From Helicobacteraceae bacterium (GTDB taxonomy: Bacteria > Campylobacterota > Campylobacteria > Campylobacterales > Sulfurimonadaceae), in NCBI GenBank assembly GCA_026988515.1, contig JALSLA010000008.1:1-64000 (forward strand): a DNA stretch of 64,000 nt, given 5' to 3'. Below, piece by piece: positions 10,645 through 21,879 of the stretch; within the stretch, counting starts at the first letter, position 1, and each line of letters opens with the position of its first letter. A model generated the notes under the pieces. It saw nothing but the letters and a program-made list of their open reading frames with translations, was not told the DNA's origin and did not search any database. The translations under genes were made by a program, and so were the position numbers.

Positions 10645-11178
10645 CTACTCAATCTCTTTTACCAGAGCTTCGGTGGTCGCCAAAAAGGTTACTTTACTGA
10701 CCTTGCCGCCGTCAAGATCAACCACCATAATGCGATTGCCCTCTTTGTCATTAATATATCCGGCACCTTTTTCTTCATCTAAAATCGTTAAAATCGGATA
10801 GTTCAAATCTTCAAGATCCGGAAGTACCGCCATCTTGTAAATCAGTGAAGGCATTTTGCTCATATCGGCGACAAAAAAGATATTTCTGCTGCTTAAATAG
10901 TCATCGGGTTTTGACTTTAACAAATCCGTAACAATATGCCCCATATCTTTTTTAAAGGCAAAGATCACTTTATCGGCACCGCCGACGGCATGCTCTTTGT
11001 CAAACTGATCGGTAAACGTAGCATTTTTCAGCGGTTCTCCAATGGTAATGTTGGGTGCAATGACACCGTTTTCTACAGTAACAACTTCGGTGCTTACCGG
11101 AGTTTCGTCACTTTTTGAACACCCTGTCGATAGGGTAAGAAATGCTGCTAATACAAGAACGACTATGCTCTGTTTCAT
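10645..11178 (-). CDS. lipoprotein of unknown function
   Basis: MKQSIVVLVLAAFLTLSTGCSKSDE lipobox; ORF track start 11199, internal Met at 11178 fits a signal peptide better. Confidence 0.65.
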   Translation of the reverse strand: MKQSIVVLVLAAFLTLSTGCSKSDETPVSTEVVTVENGVIAPNITIGEPLKNATFTDQFDKEHAVGGADKVIFAFKKDMGHIVTDLLKSKPDDYLSSRNIFFVADMSKMPSLIYKMAVLPDLEDLNYPILTILDEEKGAGYINDKEGNRIMVVDLDGGKVSKVTFLATTEALVKEIE

Positions 11179-11246
11179 GTTGTTTTTCTCCAAATACAAT
11201 TTTGTTACTGAAGTTATACATGAACTATTCTGTTTTACTCTTAAAA

Positions 11247-11258
11247 TTTACATGTAAA
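11247..11258. repeat. TTTACATGTAAA palindrome (upstream of serS)
   Basis: Exact 12-mer. Confidence 0.9.
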
Positions 11259-11363
11259 TCACTCCGTTTCACTTCGATGAAGCTCCACGATTCACTGAAC
11301 ATTTAGGGTACCTCTAAACTTCTTTTGTTATAATTTACCCCATAATAGTAGATTAGGATCTTA

Positions 11364-12608
11364 ATGATAGACTTAAAACAGCTTCAAAACAATTTTGATG
11401 ATGTCAGTAGCCGGCTTCAGCGCAAGGGAGTCGATACCGAGCTCATTCATGCCATACAGGAAAAAAGCCGTGCCTTAAAGGCTGCCAAAGCCGCTTTTGA
11501 AAAAGCTCAAGCCGCCCAAAACGAAATGAGTAAACTTTTTGGACAGTACAAGCGCGAGGGCAAAGATGTTGGTGAACTCAAAGCCAAAGTCGATGCCAAT
11601 AAACTGCGCATCAACGAACTTATTGAAAAACAGCGCGATGCCGAAGAGGCATTGCGACATACAGTCATGGGCGTGCCCAATCTTCCCGATGACGAAGTAC
11701 CCGATGGCAGTGACGAGAGCGACAACGTTGAACTCTGCAAAGTGCTTACACCGCGAACCTTTACGTTTACGCCTAAAGAGCATTGGGAACTGGCCGAACA
11801 GAACGGTTGGATCGACTTTGAACGAGGTGTTAAAATTGCCAAAAGCCGTTTTGCCGTCGTCTGTGACGAAGGGGCACGACTTGAACGTGCCCTCATCAAC
11901 TTTATGCTCGACTTCAACCGCCAACGCGGTTTTACCGAAGTAAGCGTTCCTGCCATTGTCAACCGAACCGCACTGGAGGGAACAGGACAACTGCCGAAAT
12001 TCGAAGAAGATCTCTACAAAATAGAAGATGAGCCGCTCTATCTGATTCCTACCGCAGAAGTACCGCTGACCAATCTCTTTCAAGATGAAATTTTGCCTGC
12101 GGAGACACTTCCGGTGAAAATGACCGGTTACACCTCATGCTTTCGTAAAGAGGCCGGCTCTGCCGGACGCGATACCCGCGGTATGATTCGCCAGCACCAA
12201 TTTCACAAAGTTGAACTGGTTGCCCTTGCCCGTCCCGACGAAAGCGATGCCCTTTTTGACGAAATGGTTGCATGCGCTTCCGATCTCCTTAAGGCACTTG
12301 AGCTACCGCACCGTCTGGTCACACTCTGTACGGGAGATCTAGGCTTTAGTGCCGCTAAAACCGTTGATTTGGAGGTATGGCTCCCCGGACAACAGTGTTA
12401 CCGTGAAATCAGCTCCATCTCTAATACCCGAGATTTTCAAGCCCGACGTGCCAAAATTCGCTATAAAGAGGGTAAAAAAAATACTCTGGTACACACACTT
12501 AACGGCTCCTCTCTTGCCGTAGGTCGTACCATGGTTGCCATTATGGAAAACTTTCAAGATGCGTCCGGAGCCATTGCCATTCCTCAAGTCTTGCAACCGT
12601 ACATGTAA
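11364..12608 (+). CDS. serS: seryl-tRNA synthetase
   Basis: [69 protein letters not shown]. Confidence 0.97.
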   Translation: MIDLKQLQNNFDDVSSRLQRKGVDTELIHAIQEKSRALKAAKAAFEKAQAAQNEMSKLFGQYKREGKDVGELKAKVDANKLRINELIEKQRDAEEALRHTVMGVPNLPDDEVPDGSDESDNVELCKVLTPRTFTFTPKEHWELAEQNGWIDFERGVKIAKSRFAVVCDEGARLERALINFMLDFNRQRGFTEVSVPAIVNRTALEGTGQLPKFEEDLYKIEDEPLYLIPTAEVPLTNLFQDEILPAETLPVKMTGYTSCFRKEAGSAGRDTRGMIRQHQFHKVELVALARPDESDALFDEMVACASDLLKALELPHRLVTLCTGDLGFSAAKTVDLEVWLPGQQCYREISSISNTRDFQARRAKIRYKEGKKNTLVHTLNGSSLAVGRTMVAIMENFQDASGAIAIPQVLQPYM

Positions 12609-12624
12609 ATACTAAAGGGGTATC

Positions 12625-14979
12625 GTGGCAAATCTAGAGCATGAAGAGATTATTATTATTGAAGAGGAAGAGACCGCAACGCCATCATCTTCTGCCTCTT
12701 CAACTCATGATACCGAACACAAAAGCAATCGTCTTAAAAAAATCGTGCTCATTATTGCTTCTGCCCTCATCCTTATTCTTTTAGCGCTTATTGCTTACCT
12801 TTTGCTAGGCAAACAAGACGATGCCGACGGTTTTAACAGTAACTTTAACGAGATCAGTAGCAAACTTGATGAAACGCAACATGATGTTGTTAAAATCAGC
12901 CATTTAGAGAAGATGATAGCTAAAGCCAATACGCTTTACAGTAACGGTGACAAAGAGAATGCACTTGCTTTGTATGAGAAGATCGCCCACTACAGCGAAG
13001 CCATTTCTCAATATAATCTGGGTGTGGCACAGCTCAAAGAACAGAACTATGCCGAAGCCCTCCAAAATTTCAACAAAGCAATTAAAGGCGGTGAGCGTGA
13101 GTGCGCCAGTGCTATTAATGCTGCGGTCTGCTCACTGTATTTAAACAACAACGCATCGTTTCACTATTATATTGAATTGGCTGATGCCTCCCTTGCAAAA
13201 GAGAGCAATTCGGCACTCTATTCGTACTATTACACACTCATCAACTACTACAAACAAAACTATCAGGAGAGCGTGATTGCATTACGTCATCCGACATCAT
13301 CGGCATACAAACATACGCAAAATACACTGCATACCAAAATAAATACCCTCTTGCAAAATCATTATGATGCCTTAAACTCTTTGGAAGAGACACTCGAAGA
13401 GGACGATTATTTTACATTGGCTCTTTTGTATGCCAATATTGGAGACCTGACACTCTCCAAAAAATACCTCACTGATGCTATTGCCCTCAATCATGAACCC
13501 ATGAAAGAGCAACTGGCTCTTAGTTTTATTTACCTCAAATCAGGTCTGCTCGAAGATGGCGGAACACTGCTTCGTGATACAACCGATGTTTACGGTGATT
13601 CCGTCTACCAACCTTACCCGATTCATGCCCATCTTAAAAAAGCACTCTTTGATACGGAGTTGGCACAGACGCATTATCGCAATCATATCATTAAAAATCA
13701 GCGAACACTTTACGACATACTCTTCTACTTTTCGCCGTACCGTGTTTTTAATGCTGCACAAACTATCAGCTATATACGCAAAGGCAATGCCAATATTTAC
13801 ATTGATGATATTAGCAACGCCAAAGAGTATTTACACTATAGCAAACAGCTTTCACAGGTCAATAAAGGCATTGCCGAAGCCATTCAAAAGTCACTCGCGT
13901 TTCATCTAAGAAGTGCCAATAAGCAACTCAAAGAGCTCCTAAACATTGAACCGAAACACTCCATTTTAAATTACAATTTGGCACTCACCTATGCCCAACT
14001 TGGCGATCATGCCAATGCATACAAATATTTTTTAAAATCCTATCATCTCGATGCCAACAATTATCTTTCGGGTATTTATGCGCTCTTCAGTGCGCAGCTT
14101 CTGGACAAAGACTCCCAAAAACTACTCTCCATTTTAAAAGAGAACCTTTCCAATGAAGACGACAGTGAAGAGTTTAGACTCTACAGAGCCCTGCTTAATA
14201 TTGCCACACAAAACTATGTCGGTACCTTGCCCTGGCTTGAACAGCAACATAAAGATCGCCCTTTATATCTGGTTTTAGACTATATTATAGCGTCGGAATT
14301 TAATAAAAAAGATGCCATGAAGCGTGCCACACAAAAACTTACCAATCAGCTTCCTTACGATATTTTACCGCACCTGCTCTACATTCATGCCCATTATAAT
14401 GCATTGGATAACAAAGCATATGCCGCATCGGCATTGGGCTATTTGAAAAAGCAACGGTTTTTATTTGATGATCTCTATTACGGTCCCTATATTACCCGTT
14501 ATCTTTACGCACAAATGGCACTGATTACCGGTATGTTACATCCGCTGCATACACAACTGCAACAGACGCTTCAATCTACAACCGATGACCCGCAGGACAT
14601 TATAAACGCACTGGCTCTCATTGCCCTGTACGCACAAAAGTTTGAAGAGTCGTACAGTCTGTACAACCAGCTTATTGACGACTACAAGCAACGTGATGCC
14701 CAAACCCTCTTTTTAGGTGCGGTAGCTGCAATTGCTTCAGAGCACAAAGCCAACGCCATTGCCCTGTTAGAGTTGGCAAAATTAAAAAATCCCAATTTTA
14801 TGGAGAGCCGCTACGCGTTAGGATTGCTCTATCTTGAGGTAAAAAACAATCACGGCGCAACCATTCAATTTCGGCGTATCGGGAACAGCGGTTTTCAGTC
14901 GGAATATTTCAATTTCAGCATTAATACGAAAGCGTTGCTCTTTCAAAAACGTGAGGCATTAACCCAGAAAATTCCCTAG
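12625..14979 (+). CDS. membrane-anchored TPR repeat protein, 784 aa
   Basis: Single N-terminal TM (KIVLIIASALILILLALIAYLLL) then many TPR-like helices. Confidence 0.8.
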   Translation: MANLEHEEIIIIEEEETATPSSSASSTHDTEHKSNRLKKIVLIIASALILILLALIAYLLLGKQDDADGFNSNFNEISSKLDETQHDVVKISHLEKMIAKANTLYSNGDKENALALYEKIAHYSEAISQYNLGVAQLKEQNYAEALQNFNKAIKGGERECASAINAAVCSLYLNNNASFHYYIELADASLAKESNSALYSYYYTLINYYKQNYQESVIALRHPTSSAYKHTQNTLHTKINTLLQNHYDALNSLEETLEEDDYFTLALLYANIGDLTLSKKYLTDAIALNHEPMKEQLALSFIYLKSGLLEDGGTLLRDTTDVYGDSVYQPYPIHAHLKKALFDTELAQTHYRNHIIKNQRTLYDILFYFSPYRVFNAAQTISYIRKGNANIYIDDISNAKEYLHYSKQLSQVNKGIAEAIQKSLAFHLRSANKQLKELLNIEPKHSILNYNLALTYAQLGDHANAYKYFLKSYHLDANNYLSGIYALFSAQLLDKDSQKLLSILKENLSNEDDSEEFRLYRALLNIATQNYVGTLPWLEQQHKDRPLYLVLDYIIASEFNKKDAMKRATQKLTNQLPYDILPHLLYIHAHYNALDNKAYAASALGYLKKQRFLFDDLYYGPYITRYLYAQMALITGMLHPLHTQLQQTLQSTTDDPQDIINALALIALYAQKFEESYSLYNQLIDDYKQRDAQTLFLGAVAAIASEHKANAIALLELAKLKNPNFMESRYALGLLYLEVKNNHGATIQFRRIGNSGFQSEYFNFSINTKALLFQKREALTQKIP

Positions 14980-14982
14980 TAA

Positions 14983-15723
14983 TTAGCGTTTTTTAAATAG
15001 CTTGTAGCGGCGACTCAAATGCACAAGTGCTTGTACAGGTCCATAAAGAATATAGAGCATAAAAACAAGAGCAAACCCCTCTTTGGGGTACACAATCATC
15101 AGTGAGGCGGCAATAAGCAATGTAACAAAGAGCCGCATATAGTGCAATGACTGCAGATCAAGTTTTTTAAAGCTTGGATAGCGAATATTACTGACCATGA
15201 GCAGTGCAATAAATGCCGCCACAATAAGAATAAAATATTTATATTGGTGGATGCTTACATAATCTTCAAAAAGCAGTACTAACACCGAAATAAATACCGC
15301 TGCCGTAGGAATGGGCACACCAATAAATACAGAGGGCTCCGTTTGTGACGTCGTCACATTAAAACGTGCCAGTCGAATGGCGCCCAAAACGACATACATC
15401 GCACTGACTACAATACCGACACGTCCAAAGTCATGCCCAATATACATGTAAATTAACAATGCCGGTGCAACCCCAAACGATACAATATCAGCCAGTGAAT
15501 CAAACTCTACGCCAAAGCGGCTGCAGGTATTGGTTAAACGGGCAATCCTACCGTCGAGCGCATCAAAAACAAGAGCCAACACCACCAGCCATGCCGCCAG
15601 CTCATACTCACCTCTTATGGCACTGACCATACTGAACATACCTACAAATATAGAGGCTGCCGTAAACATATTGGGCAAAATATATGCCAATTTTTTTGGT
15701 TGACTCCCGCGTTGCATAGACAC
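14983..15723 (-). CDS. pssA: CDP-diacylglycerol-serine O-phosphatidyltransferase
   Basis: DALDGRIARLTNTCSRFGVEFDSLAD CDP-alcohol phosphotransferase motif. Confidence 0.9.
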   Translation of the reverse strand: MSMQRGSQPKKLAYILPNMFTAASIFVGMFSMVSAIRGEYELAAWLVVLALVFDALDGRIARLTNTCSRFGVEFDSLADIVSFGVAPALLIYMYIGHDFGRVGIVVSAMYVVLGAIRLARFNVTTSQTEPSVFIGVPIPTAAVFISVLVLLFEDYVSIHQYKYFILIVAAFIALLMVSNIRYPSFKKLDLQSLHYMRLFVTLLIAASLMIVYPKEGFALVFMLYILYGPVQALVHLSRRYKLFKKR

Positions 15724-15732
15724 TTTTAGTAA

Positions 15733-17670
15733 CTACGCCTCTGAAGATTTAGCACTGCTGTTTGTATCATTGTCTTGCATTTTACTCTCAATGCCGTTCT
15801 CTTTTTCAAATTCGGCAATAATTTCTCGAACCTGTTCTCCGGAGATATTCTCTTTTTCATACAAAAAGGCCACCATTTTTTCAATGGCAGGCGCATACTC
15901 TTCAAGGCGTTGTTTCACTTTGCGGTAGTGCTCCTCAAGTGTATTTTTAATGTATGTGTCCATATCTTCAGCCATCTTGTCACTGTATTCTCGAGACTGT
16001 TGCATACCACCGCCTAAAAAAGAGCTGCGCTGTTTTTCCAGAACCATAAGACCCGCAACATCACTCATACCGTAAACCTGCACCATCGATTTAATAATAT
16101 CCGTAGCGCGCTCTAAATCATTACCCGCACCGGTAGAGATCTCTCCAAAAAAGACCTCTTCAGCGGCACGACCTCCCAAAAGAACATCAACTTCGGCAAG
16201 GAGCTCATATTTTTGTGCCAAATATTTATTCTCTTCGGGAGTATTAAGCGTATAGCCTAATGCGGCAAGCCCTCGGGGAATAATGGAGACTTTAGAGACT
16301 TTCTTGGCACCTTTGGTTGTCTCTGCAAGAAGCGCATGGCCGCTTTCATGGTACGCAACAATCTTCTTCTCTTTTTCATTAATTCGGCGGCTTTTTTTAG
16401 CCAATCCGGCAATAGCGCGCTCTACCGATTCGCGTAAATCAGCCTGCTTCACCGTAGCTTGGCTTTTACGACCTGCCAGCAAAGCACCTTCATTAATAAT
16501 ATTGGCCAAATCAGCACCGGCGAGTCCCGCGGTAAGTCGTGCCAACTCTTCCAAGTCGACATCTTCATCAACCTTAATGCCTTTAATATGTACTTTGAGT
16601 ATTTCAATACGTCCTTCATAGTCCGGTTTATCGACCAATACCTGACGATCAAATCGACCCGGACGCAGCAGTGCCGGGTCTAAAATTTCAGGACGGTTCG
16701 TCGCTGCCAACACAATAATAGGCACATCGGTACTGAAACCGTCCATCTCAGCCAACAATTGGTTCAGTGTCTGTTCACGCTCATCATTACCGCCCATATT
16801 GGCACCTGCGGCACGACTTTTACCAATGGCATCAATCTCATCAATAAAGATAATTGAGGGCGCATCTTTTTTAGCCTGTTCAAACAGATCACGCACGCGC
16901 GCAGCACCCACACCGACAAACATCTCAATAAAACTTGACCCCGAGACCGAAAAAAACGGTACGTCCGCCTCACCGGCCACCGCTTTGGCCAGTAGTGTTT
17001 TACCCGTACCCGGACTGCCCACCAACAAAACGCCTTTAGGGATTTTTGCACCCAGTTCAACATAACGACCCGGATATTTTAAAAAGTCAACAATCTCCAA
17101 AACCTCTTCTTTGGCTTCCTGTGCGCCGGCTACATCTTCAAATTTGGTCTTGGGTTTTTCAGAATTTATCAGCTTTTTGGAGTTCCCCATTCCCAAAATA
17201 CCGCCGCCCATACTCTTTTGCATGCGACTGGCAAAAAACATCCAAATACCGATAATCAGTAAAAACGGCAGCAACCATCCAAACATCTCGGTAAACCAAT
17301 TGGTCTCACTAAAGCCCTTGTAGTCAATTCCTTTTTTGTCTAAGAGGGGGATCAACGTAGCGTCATTACCGACCATACGTGCGCTATAAGAGTGTTTAAT
17401 GCCGTCAACATCAGAAAGTGCGCGTATATAGGTCTGTCCAATTGCAACTTTATTGACTTCGCCGTTTTCAATGAGTTTTTTGAGTTCGGCATAACTCACC
17501 TCTTTATTGGTCACGCTTGCCGTTGAAGCACCCATGCGATTATCAATACTTCCCTGATCTCCTACCAGTGCTTTAAACACCATAATAACAACAATTGAAA
17601 AAATTGCAAATGTCAGCAGAGGATTTTTATTAAAAAAATTATTGTTATTTTCCGGTTCGGGCTTACCCAT
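15733..17670 (-). CDS. ftsH: ATP-dependent zinc metalloprotease FtsH
   Basis: [21 protein letters not shown] region, [13 protein letters not shown] extends to 17703 but Met at 17670 abuts the prmA stop. Confidence 0.97.
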   Translation of the reverse strand: MGKPEPENNNNFFNKNPLLTFAIFSIVVIMVFKALVGDQGSIDNRMGASTASVTNKEVSYAELKKLIENGEVNKVAIGQTYIRALSDVDGIKHSYSARMVGNDATLIPLLDKKGIDYKGFSETNWFTEMFGWLLPFLLIIGIWMFFASRMQKSMGGGILGMGNSKKLINSEKPKTKFEDVAGAQEAKEEVLEIVDFLKYPGRYVELGAKIPKGVLLVGSPGTGKTLLAKAVAGEADVPFFSVSGSSFIEMFVGVGAARVRDLFEQAKKDAPSIIFIDEIDAIGKSRAAGANMGGNDEREQTLNQLLAEMDGFSTDVPIIVLAATNRPEILDPALLRPGRFDRQVLVDKPDYEGRIEILKVHIKGIKVDEDVDLEELARLTAGLAGADLANIINEGALLAGRKSQATVKQADLRESVERAIAGLAKKSRRINEKEKKIVAYHESGHALLAETTKGAKKVSKVSIIPRGLAALGYTLNTPEENKYLAQKYELLAEVDVLLGGRAAEEVFFGEISTGAGNDLERATDIIKSMVQVYGMSDVAGLMVLEKQRSSFLGGGMQQSREYSDKMAEDMDTYIKNTLEEHYRKVKQRLEEYAPAIEKMVAFLYEKENISGEQVREIIAEFEKENGIESKMQDNDTNSSAKSSEA

Positions 17671-18503
17671 TAAGTTGTTCCTTTTAAAATCAAAGTTACC
17701 CACTCTTCATGCGGGATTTTTTCTACCAGTTCATAATCACGATATTCGCGTAGAACTTTAGCTTCATATTTGTCTAAAATTCCTGAAAGAATTAAAGTAC
17801 CCCCGCGTTTTAGCACTTTTTTTAAGTCTGTTGCCATAAACACCAGTACGTCGGCAACAATATTGGCAATCACTACATCATATTGTGCTGTTGCCCGGTT
17901 TACGGAACCGACCCAAATGTTTCGCAATGCCAAAGTATTTTGCTGGGCATTTTTTTTTGTATTCTCAACACAGAGCGCATCGCTGTCACAAGCATCGACT
18001 TCTGCACCGAGCTTTGCCGCGGCAATGGCTAAAATCCCACTGCCGCACCCTACATCTAAAACGGTATCGTTTTCTTTTACTATCATAGCGAGTGATTGTA
18101 AACAGCTCGCCGTTGTGGGATGATGTCCGGTTCCAAACGCCAGTGCCGGATCAAGTGCAATATTGAGAGCACCGTCTTTGGGATCTTCCCATGTCGGATG
18201 AATATAAAACGGTGCAATCTCAACCGCTGTAATATGCTGCTGATATACGGAAATCCAATCATCATTTTTTTCACGGCTCAACACCAGTTCAACACTAACA
18301 TTTTTTGCCAATGCTTTGCTCAAGGCTTCGGCAAACTGTTCAATACCCCATGAAATGGTAGAGAGATCATCTTCGCTACGAATAATAAAAGCATTGTCAC
18401 GCTCTTCAAAACCAACAGGAAGCGTATCACTCAAAAAATCACAAAACAGTTCATGGTGCGAAGAGGGTCGTACTATAAGTTGATAATAGTATTCTTGCAT
18501 CAA
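17670..18503 (-). CDS. prmA: ribosomal protein L11 methyltransferase
   Basis: FGTGHHPTTASCLQSL, VLDVGCGSGILAIAAAKLGA. Confidence 0.93.
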   Translation of the reverse strand: MMQEYYYQLIVRPSSHHELFCDFLSDTLPVGFEERDNAFIIRSEDDLSTISWGIEQFAEALSKALAKNVSVELVLSREKNDDWISVYQQHITAVEIAPFYIHPTWEDPKDGALNIALDPALAFGTGHHPTTASCLQSLAMIVKENDTVLDVGCGSGILAIAAAKLGAEVDACDSDALCVENTKKNAQQNTLALRNIWVGSVNRATAQYDVVIANIVADVLVFMATDLKKVLKRGGTLILSGILDKYEAKVLREYRDYELVEKIPHEEWVTLILKGTT

Positions 18504-18869
18504 CTACCCTAACACATCCTCGAGTTTTTCTTTCAGTACTTGCGGTGTAAATGGTTTAACAATATAGTTGTTAACGCCGGCTTTGAGTGCTGTAATCACT
18601 TCAGCTTTTCCACCTTCGGTCGTCACCATAATAATAGGCATGTCTTCAAAACGGGAATCGGCACGAACCTTTTTGACCAGCTCCAAGCCATTCATCTCCG
18701 GCATATTCCAATCTGTAATTAACACTTCAGTATCGGGGTTGGCATCGATCTGTTCCCAGCCTTTCAGACCGTCTTCAGCTTCAAGAAGGTCTTTATGTCC
18801 AATGCGGTTAAGCGTATTTTTAATAATACGTCTCATAGTTGAACTATCATCGACAACAAGTATTTTCAA
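18504..18869 (-). CDS. cheY: chemotaxis response regulator CheY
   Basis: MKILVVDDSSTMRRIIKNTL; ITDWNMPEMNGLELVKKVR; YIVKPFTP. Confidence 0.93.
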   Translation of the reverse strand: MKILVVDDSSTMRRIIKNTLNRIGHKDLLEAEDGLKGWEQIDANPDTEVLITDWNMPEMNGLELVKKVRADSRFEDMPIIMVTTEGGKAEVITALKAGVNNYIVKPFTPQVLKEKLEDVLG

Positions 18870-18940
18870 AATCAGTCCTTTGACAAAAAAATATATCTAA
18901 AATAATAACAAATATTATCTAAAAATTGTTTGTAGTAACT

Positions 18941-19639
18941 TTAAAAATATTTACTTATATCAATTGTACCTTCATAGTAGGCTTTTCCGACAATAACACC
19001 TTCAATGGTTCCCGCTGCAATCAGCGCTTCGATATCCTGCTCATTTTTAACACCGCCGCTCGCAATGGTCGGTACGCCGGAAGCCTCGGCCATCTCCTTT
19101 GTGAACGCAACATTGACACCGCTGAGCATCCCGTCACGTCCCACATCGGTACAGATAATTGCCTCGACACCCGCATCGGAAAATTCTCGGGCCAAATCGG
19201 TTGCTTTCAGACTGCTCACCTCACCCCAACCTTCAACGGCAACGTATCCGTCAACGGCATCAATACCCACAACTACCGGGTATTTTGCTGCCATTGTCTT
19301 GACAAATTCGGGATCTTTCACGGCAATAGAACCTAAAATAACACGATCAATACCAAGGTCAAGATAGTGTCGAATCGTCGCTTCGGTACGAATACCGCCG
19401 CCGAGTTCCAATTTAACACGGCAATTTTGGCGAATCTTTTTAATCTCCTCAAGATGTTCCGGTTGCCCGGAAAAAGCCCCGTTTAAATCGACAAGATGTA
19501 CCCATGTCGCACCCATCTCTTCAAAGGTTTTCACCAGTTTCCACGGCTCATCGGAGTACACTTTAGCACTGTTCATTAACCCTTTTGAGAGTCGTACCGC
19601 CTTGCCGTCTTTTAAATCAATGGCAGGAAAAATTGTCAT
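18941..19639 (-). CDS. hisA: HisA, ProFAR isomerase
   Basis: [47 protein letters not shown]. Confidence 0.96.
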   Translation of the reverse strand: MTIFPAIDLKDGKAVRLSKGLMNSAKVYSDEPWKLVKTFEEMGATWVHLVDLNGAFSGQPEHLEEIKKIRQNCRVKLELGGGIRTEATIRHYLDLGIDRVILGSIAVKDPEFVKTMAAKYPVVVGIDAVDGYVAVEGWGEVSSLKATDLAREFSDAGVEAIICTDVGRDGMLSGVNVAFTKEMAEASGVPTIASGGVKNEQDIEALIAAGTIEGVIVGKAYYEGTIDISKYF

Positions 19640-19648
19640 AATACTCCT

Positions 19649-20260
19649 TTATAGTCCAATAAAATTTTCTAATATTTTCAAGCCGTTTTTATGGCTTTTT
19701 TCCGGATGTGGCTGGATGCCTAAAATATTTCCATGTGCTACCGCACTGCTAAAACGGTAGCCGTATTCTGTCGTCCCTATACTGTCGCCGGGGTCTTGAC
19801 ATGTCACATGAAAGGAGTGTACAAAGTAGAGATAATGCGCCTCATCAAGATTGTCAAAGAGCGGATGATCGGTCGTAAACATTCGGTTCCATCCCATATG
19901 CGGTACTTTGAGCGGATGCGCAAAGCGTGATGTGTCAAATGCTTCGACATGCCCGCCAATCAAACCGAGCCCCCGATGCGCTCCAAACTCTTGCGAACTC
20001 TCAAAAAGTAACTGCATCCCCAGACAGATACCAAGCATATACTTCCCACTTTGCGCAAAATCATACAGTGCTTCTACCATATTACGCTCTTTTAAATGTT
20101 CCATTGCGTCACCAAAAGCACCGACTCCGGGTAAAATGAGTTTGTCGTAATCTCGAAACGTATCGGGGTCGGATGTGACAACCACATCATGCCCTAACAG
20201 CTTAAACGCATTTTTTACGCTGGCCAAATTACCCATATTATAATCAATAACTGCTATCAT
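19649..20260 (-). CDS. hisH: imidazole glycerol phosphate synthase subunit HisH
   Basis: MIAVIDYNMGNLASVKNAF; MLGICLGMQLLFESSQE; GIQPHPEKS. Confidence 0.96.
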   Translation of the reverse strand: MIAVIDYNMGNLASVKNAFKLLGHDVVVTSDPDTFRDYDKLILPGVGAFGDAMEHLKERNMVEALYDFAQSGKYMLGICLGMQLLFESSQEFGAHRGLGLIGGHVEAFDTSRFAHPLKVPHMGWNRMFTTDHPLFDNLDEAHYLYFVHSFHVTCQDPGDSIGTTEYGYRFSSAVAHGNILGIQPHPEKSHKNGLKILENFIGL

Positions 20261-20262
20261 TC

Positions 20263-21168
20263 CTACTCGCTTTTGGAGCTGGTCAATTTAATATACACGG
20301 CCAGACCGACAAGCAGTATGCCTACTCCGGCAATAATATAAATGGCGTTAATGAGCATATCGGGATCGGTAATGGCAAACTTAAATACCAACATCAAAGC
20401 TTCAATGGAGAGTGCAATAATAATAGAACCTAAAAAACGTACCATCGTATGGTGAATATCACGATGCTTGTCATCACGATGATTCCCAAGAACTTCCTCT
20501 TCAAAGAGGGTTTTACACAGATCTAATATTGCCAATGACAGTGTCAATAAAATCGTTGCTTCAAAAATACCTTTGATTTCGATTTTATGAATATCGATTC
20601 CAAAGGCCATAAATTCCTGAATACCTTTAATAAACAAGAGCAGTGCCACCAGTGCCAAGGCTGCCACAAAAGCACCGTAAGCATATTTAAAAAGCTTGCC
20701 GAAAATGGCCTCACGCGCCATAGGATGTGCCAGTTTCAGTACGGCATCAAGCGGCATATCCAAACATGCCACATAGATAATATTACCGTTTTCATCGAAA
20801 ATAGGCTGCGACGCCGTAATCGTCAACTCTTCGGTAATAAGCGACGGATATGGATCGGTAATAGTACAACGCTTCTCTTTAATGGCACGATAGTAGTAAG
20901 CGCGGTTCGAACGAATCAATCCGGTATCTTCTTCTTTACGCTCTTTTCCCGGCAAAAAGGTAGGACTGACCTGCACTCCTTTTTCATCTAAAAGATAAAC
21001 CCCTTCACAATCTTGCAGATCCGCTTTAATTTTACGCAGACGCCCAATAACCGTTTCTGCGGAAATTGACGGAGTACGGTTAGGAAGATTTTTAGAAAAA
21101 AGATAGCAAAAATAGGCTCGTGCTTTGGTACGCACTTCAGAAAACTGCTGTATGTCTAAGGCTACCAT
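20263..21168 (-). CDS. PDC/Cache-like sensor domain followed by about four TM helices
   Basis: RKIKADLQDCEGVYLLDEKGVQVSPTFLP...YYRAIKEKRCTITDPYPSLITEELTITASQPIFDENGNIIYVACLDM; hydrophobic C-terminal half. Confidence 0.7.
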   Translation of the reverse strand: MVALDIQQFSEVRTKARAYFCYLFSKNLPNRTPSISAETVIGRLRKIKADLQDCEGVYLLDEKGVQVSPTFLPGKERKEEDTGLIRSNRAYYYRAIKEKRCTITDPYPSLITEELTITASQPIFDENGNIIYVACLDMPLDAVLKLAHPMAREAIFGKLFKYAYGAFVAALALVALLLFIKGIQEFMAFGIDIHKIEIKGIFEATILLTLSLAILDLCKTLFEEEVLGNHRDDKHRDIHHTMVRFLGSIIIALSIEALMLVFKFAITDPDMLINAIYIIAGVGILLVGLAVYIKLTSSKSE

Positions 21169-21195
21169 TATCTACTCCTTATAGTATAATTGCGA

Positions 21196-21879
21196 TTATA
21201 ACGCATTATAGTGCTGTTGCAACTGTGAATAGAGTTCTTGGGGCTTTAGCTCTCCTTGCTCATCCCAAATCAGCTTCATCACCAAATTATCTTCTTTACC
21301 ATGCCACTCTTTTATGTAGGTGCCTTCTTTGTAACCGTGGTCTTGACGAAACTGGTTCAGAACATTTTTACCGACATAGAGCCGATAGAGTGATGCCAAA
21401 TCCAAATTGCTCATACCGCACAGCTGCAAAAAACTCTCTATGAGTTCACTTAGATCAAAATGTTCGGGCGTCAGAACGTTACACATCATACGCTCAATTT
21501 GCTCCATAATCTCTTCCGGTGACGCAAAGGCAGCCTCAAGCTTGAGTGCCTCATACGTCTCTAGTTCTGAAACATAAAGAGCAAGCTCCTCGGCACTTCC
21601 TTTGAACTCTTTTGCATACTCTTGCAATGCCAAAGAGATCACAAAATGCCATATGTCCACCACTTCAATTTGCAAATTTTCCCAATCCGGTTCATTGTCA
21701 ATACTCTTCCAGTGTTTCCAAGAAAATGAATCAATCATTTCGGCACACTCCATATAGATACAGCGTTTCCAGTTAATGATTTTACCGTTTTTCGTCACAC
21801 CCTCTTCCCAGTTTTCTCCGTTGGTCGCATCATTAAGTTGCTGTTGCAGCTGAATCATTTGCAGTGCTTTATCCATCAT
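21196..21879 (-). CDS. dut: dimeric dUTPase
   Basis: QLNDATNGENWEEGVTKNGKIINWKRCIYMECAEMIDSFSWKHWK...QIEVVDIWHFVISL. Confidence 0.85.
   Translation of the reverse strand: MMDKALQMIQLQQQLNDATNGENWEEGVTKNGKIINWKRCIYMECAEMIDSFSWKHWKSIDNEPDWENLQIEVVDIWHFVISLALQEYAKEFKGSAEELALYVSELETYEALKLEAAFASPEEIMEQIERMMCNVLTPEHFDLSELIESFLQLCGMSNLDLASLYRLYVGKNVLNQFRQDHGYKEGTYIKEWHGKEDNLVMKLIWDEQGELKPQELYSQLQQHYNAL

Noticed and set aside
19800-19805. ACATGT without T/A flanks (also about 22150, 25152, 31105, 31428, 44911, 45713, 63090)
   Set aside because: Not counted as members of the iterated palindrome because the flanking T...A is missing; a few may be decayed copies
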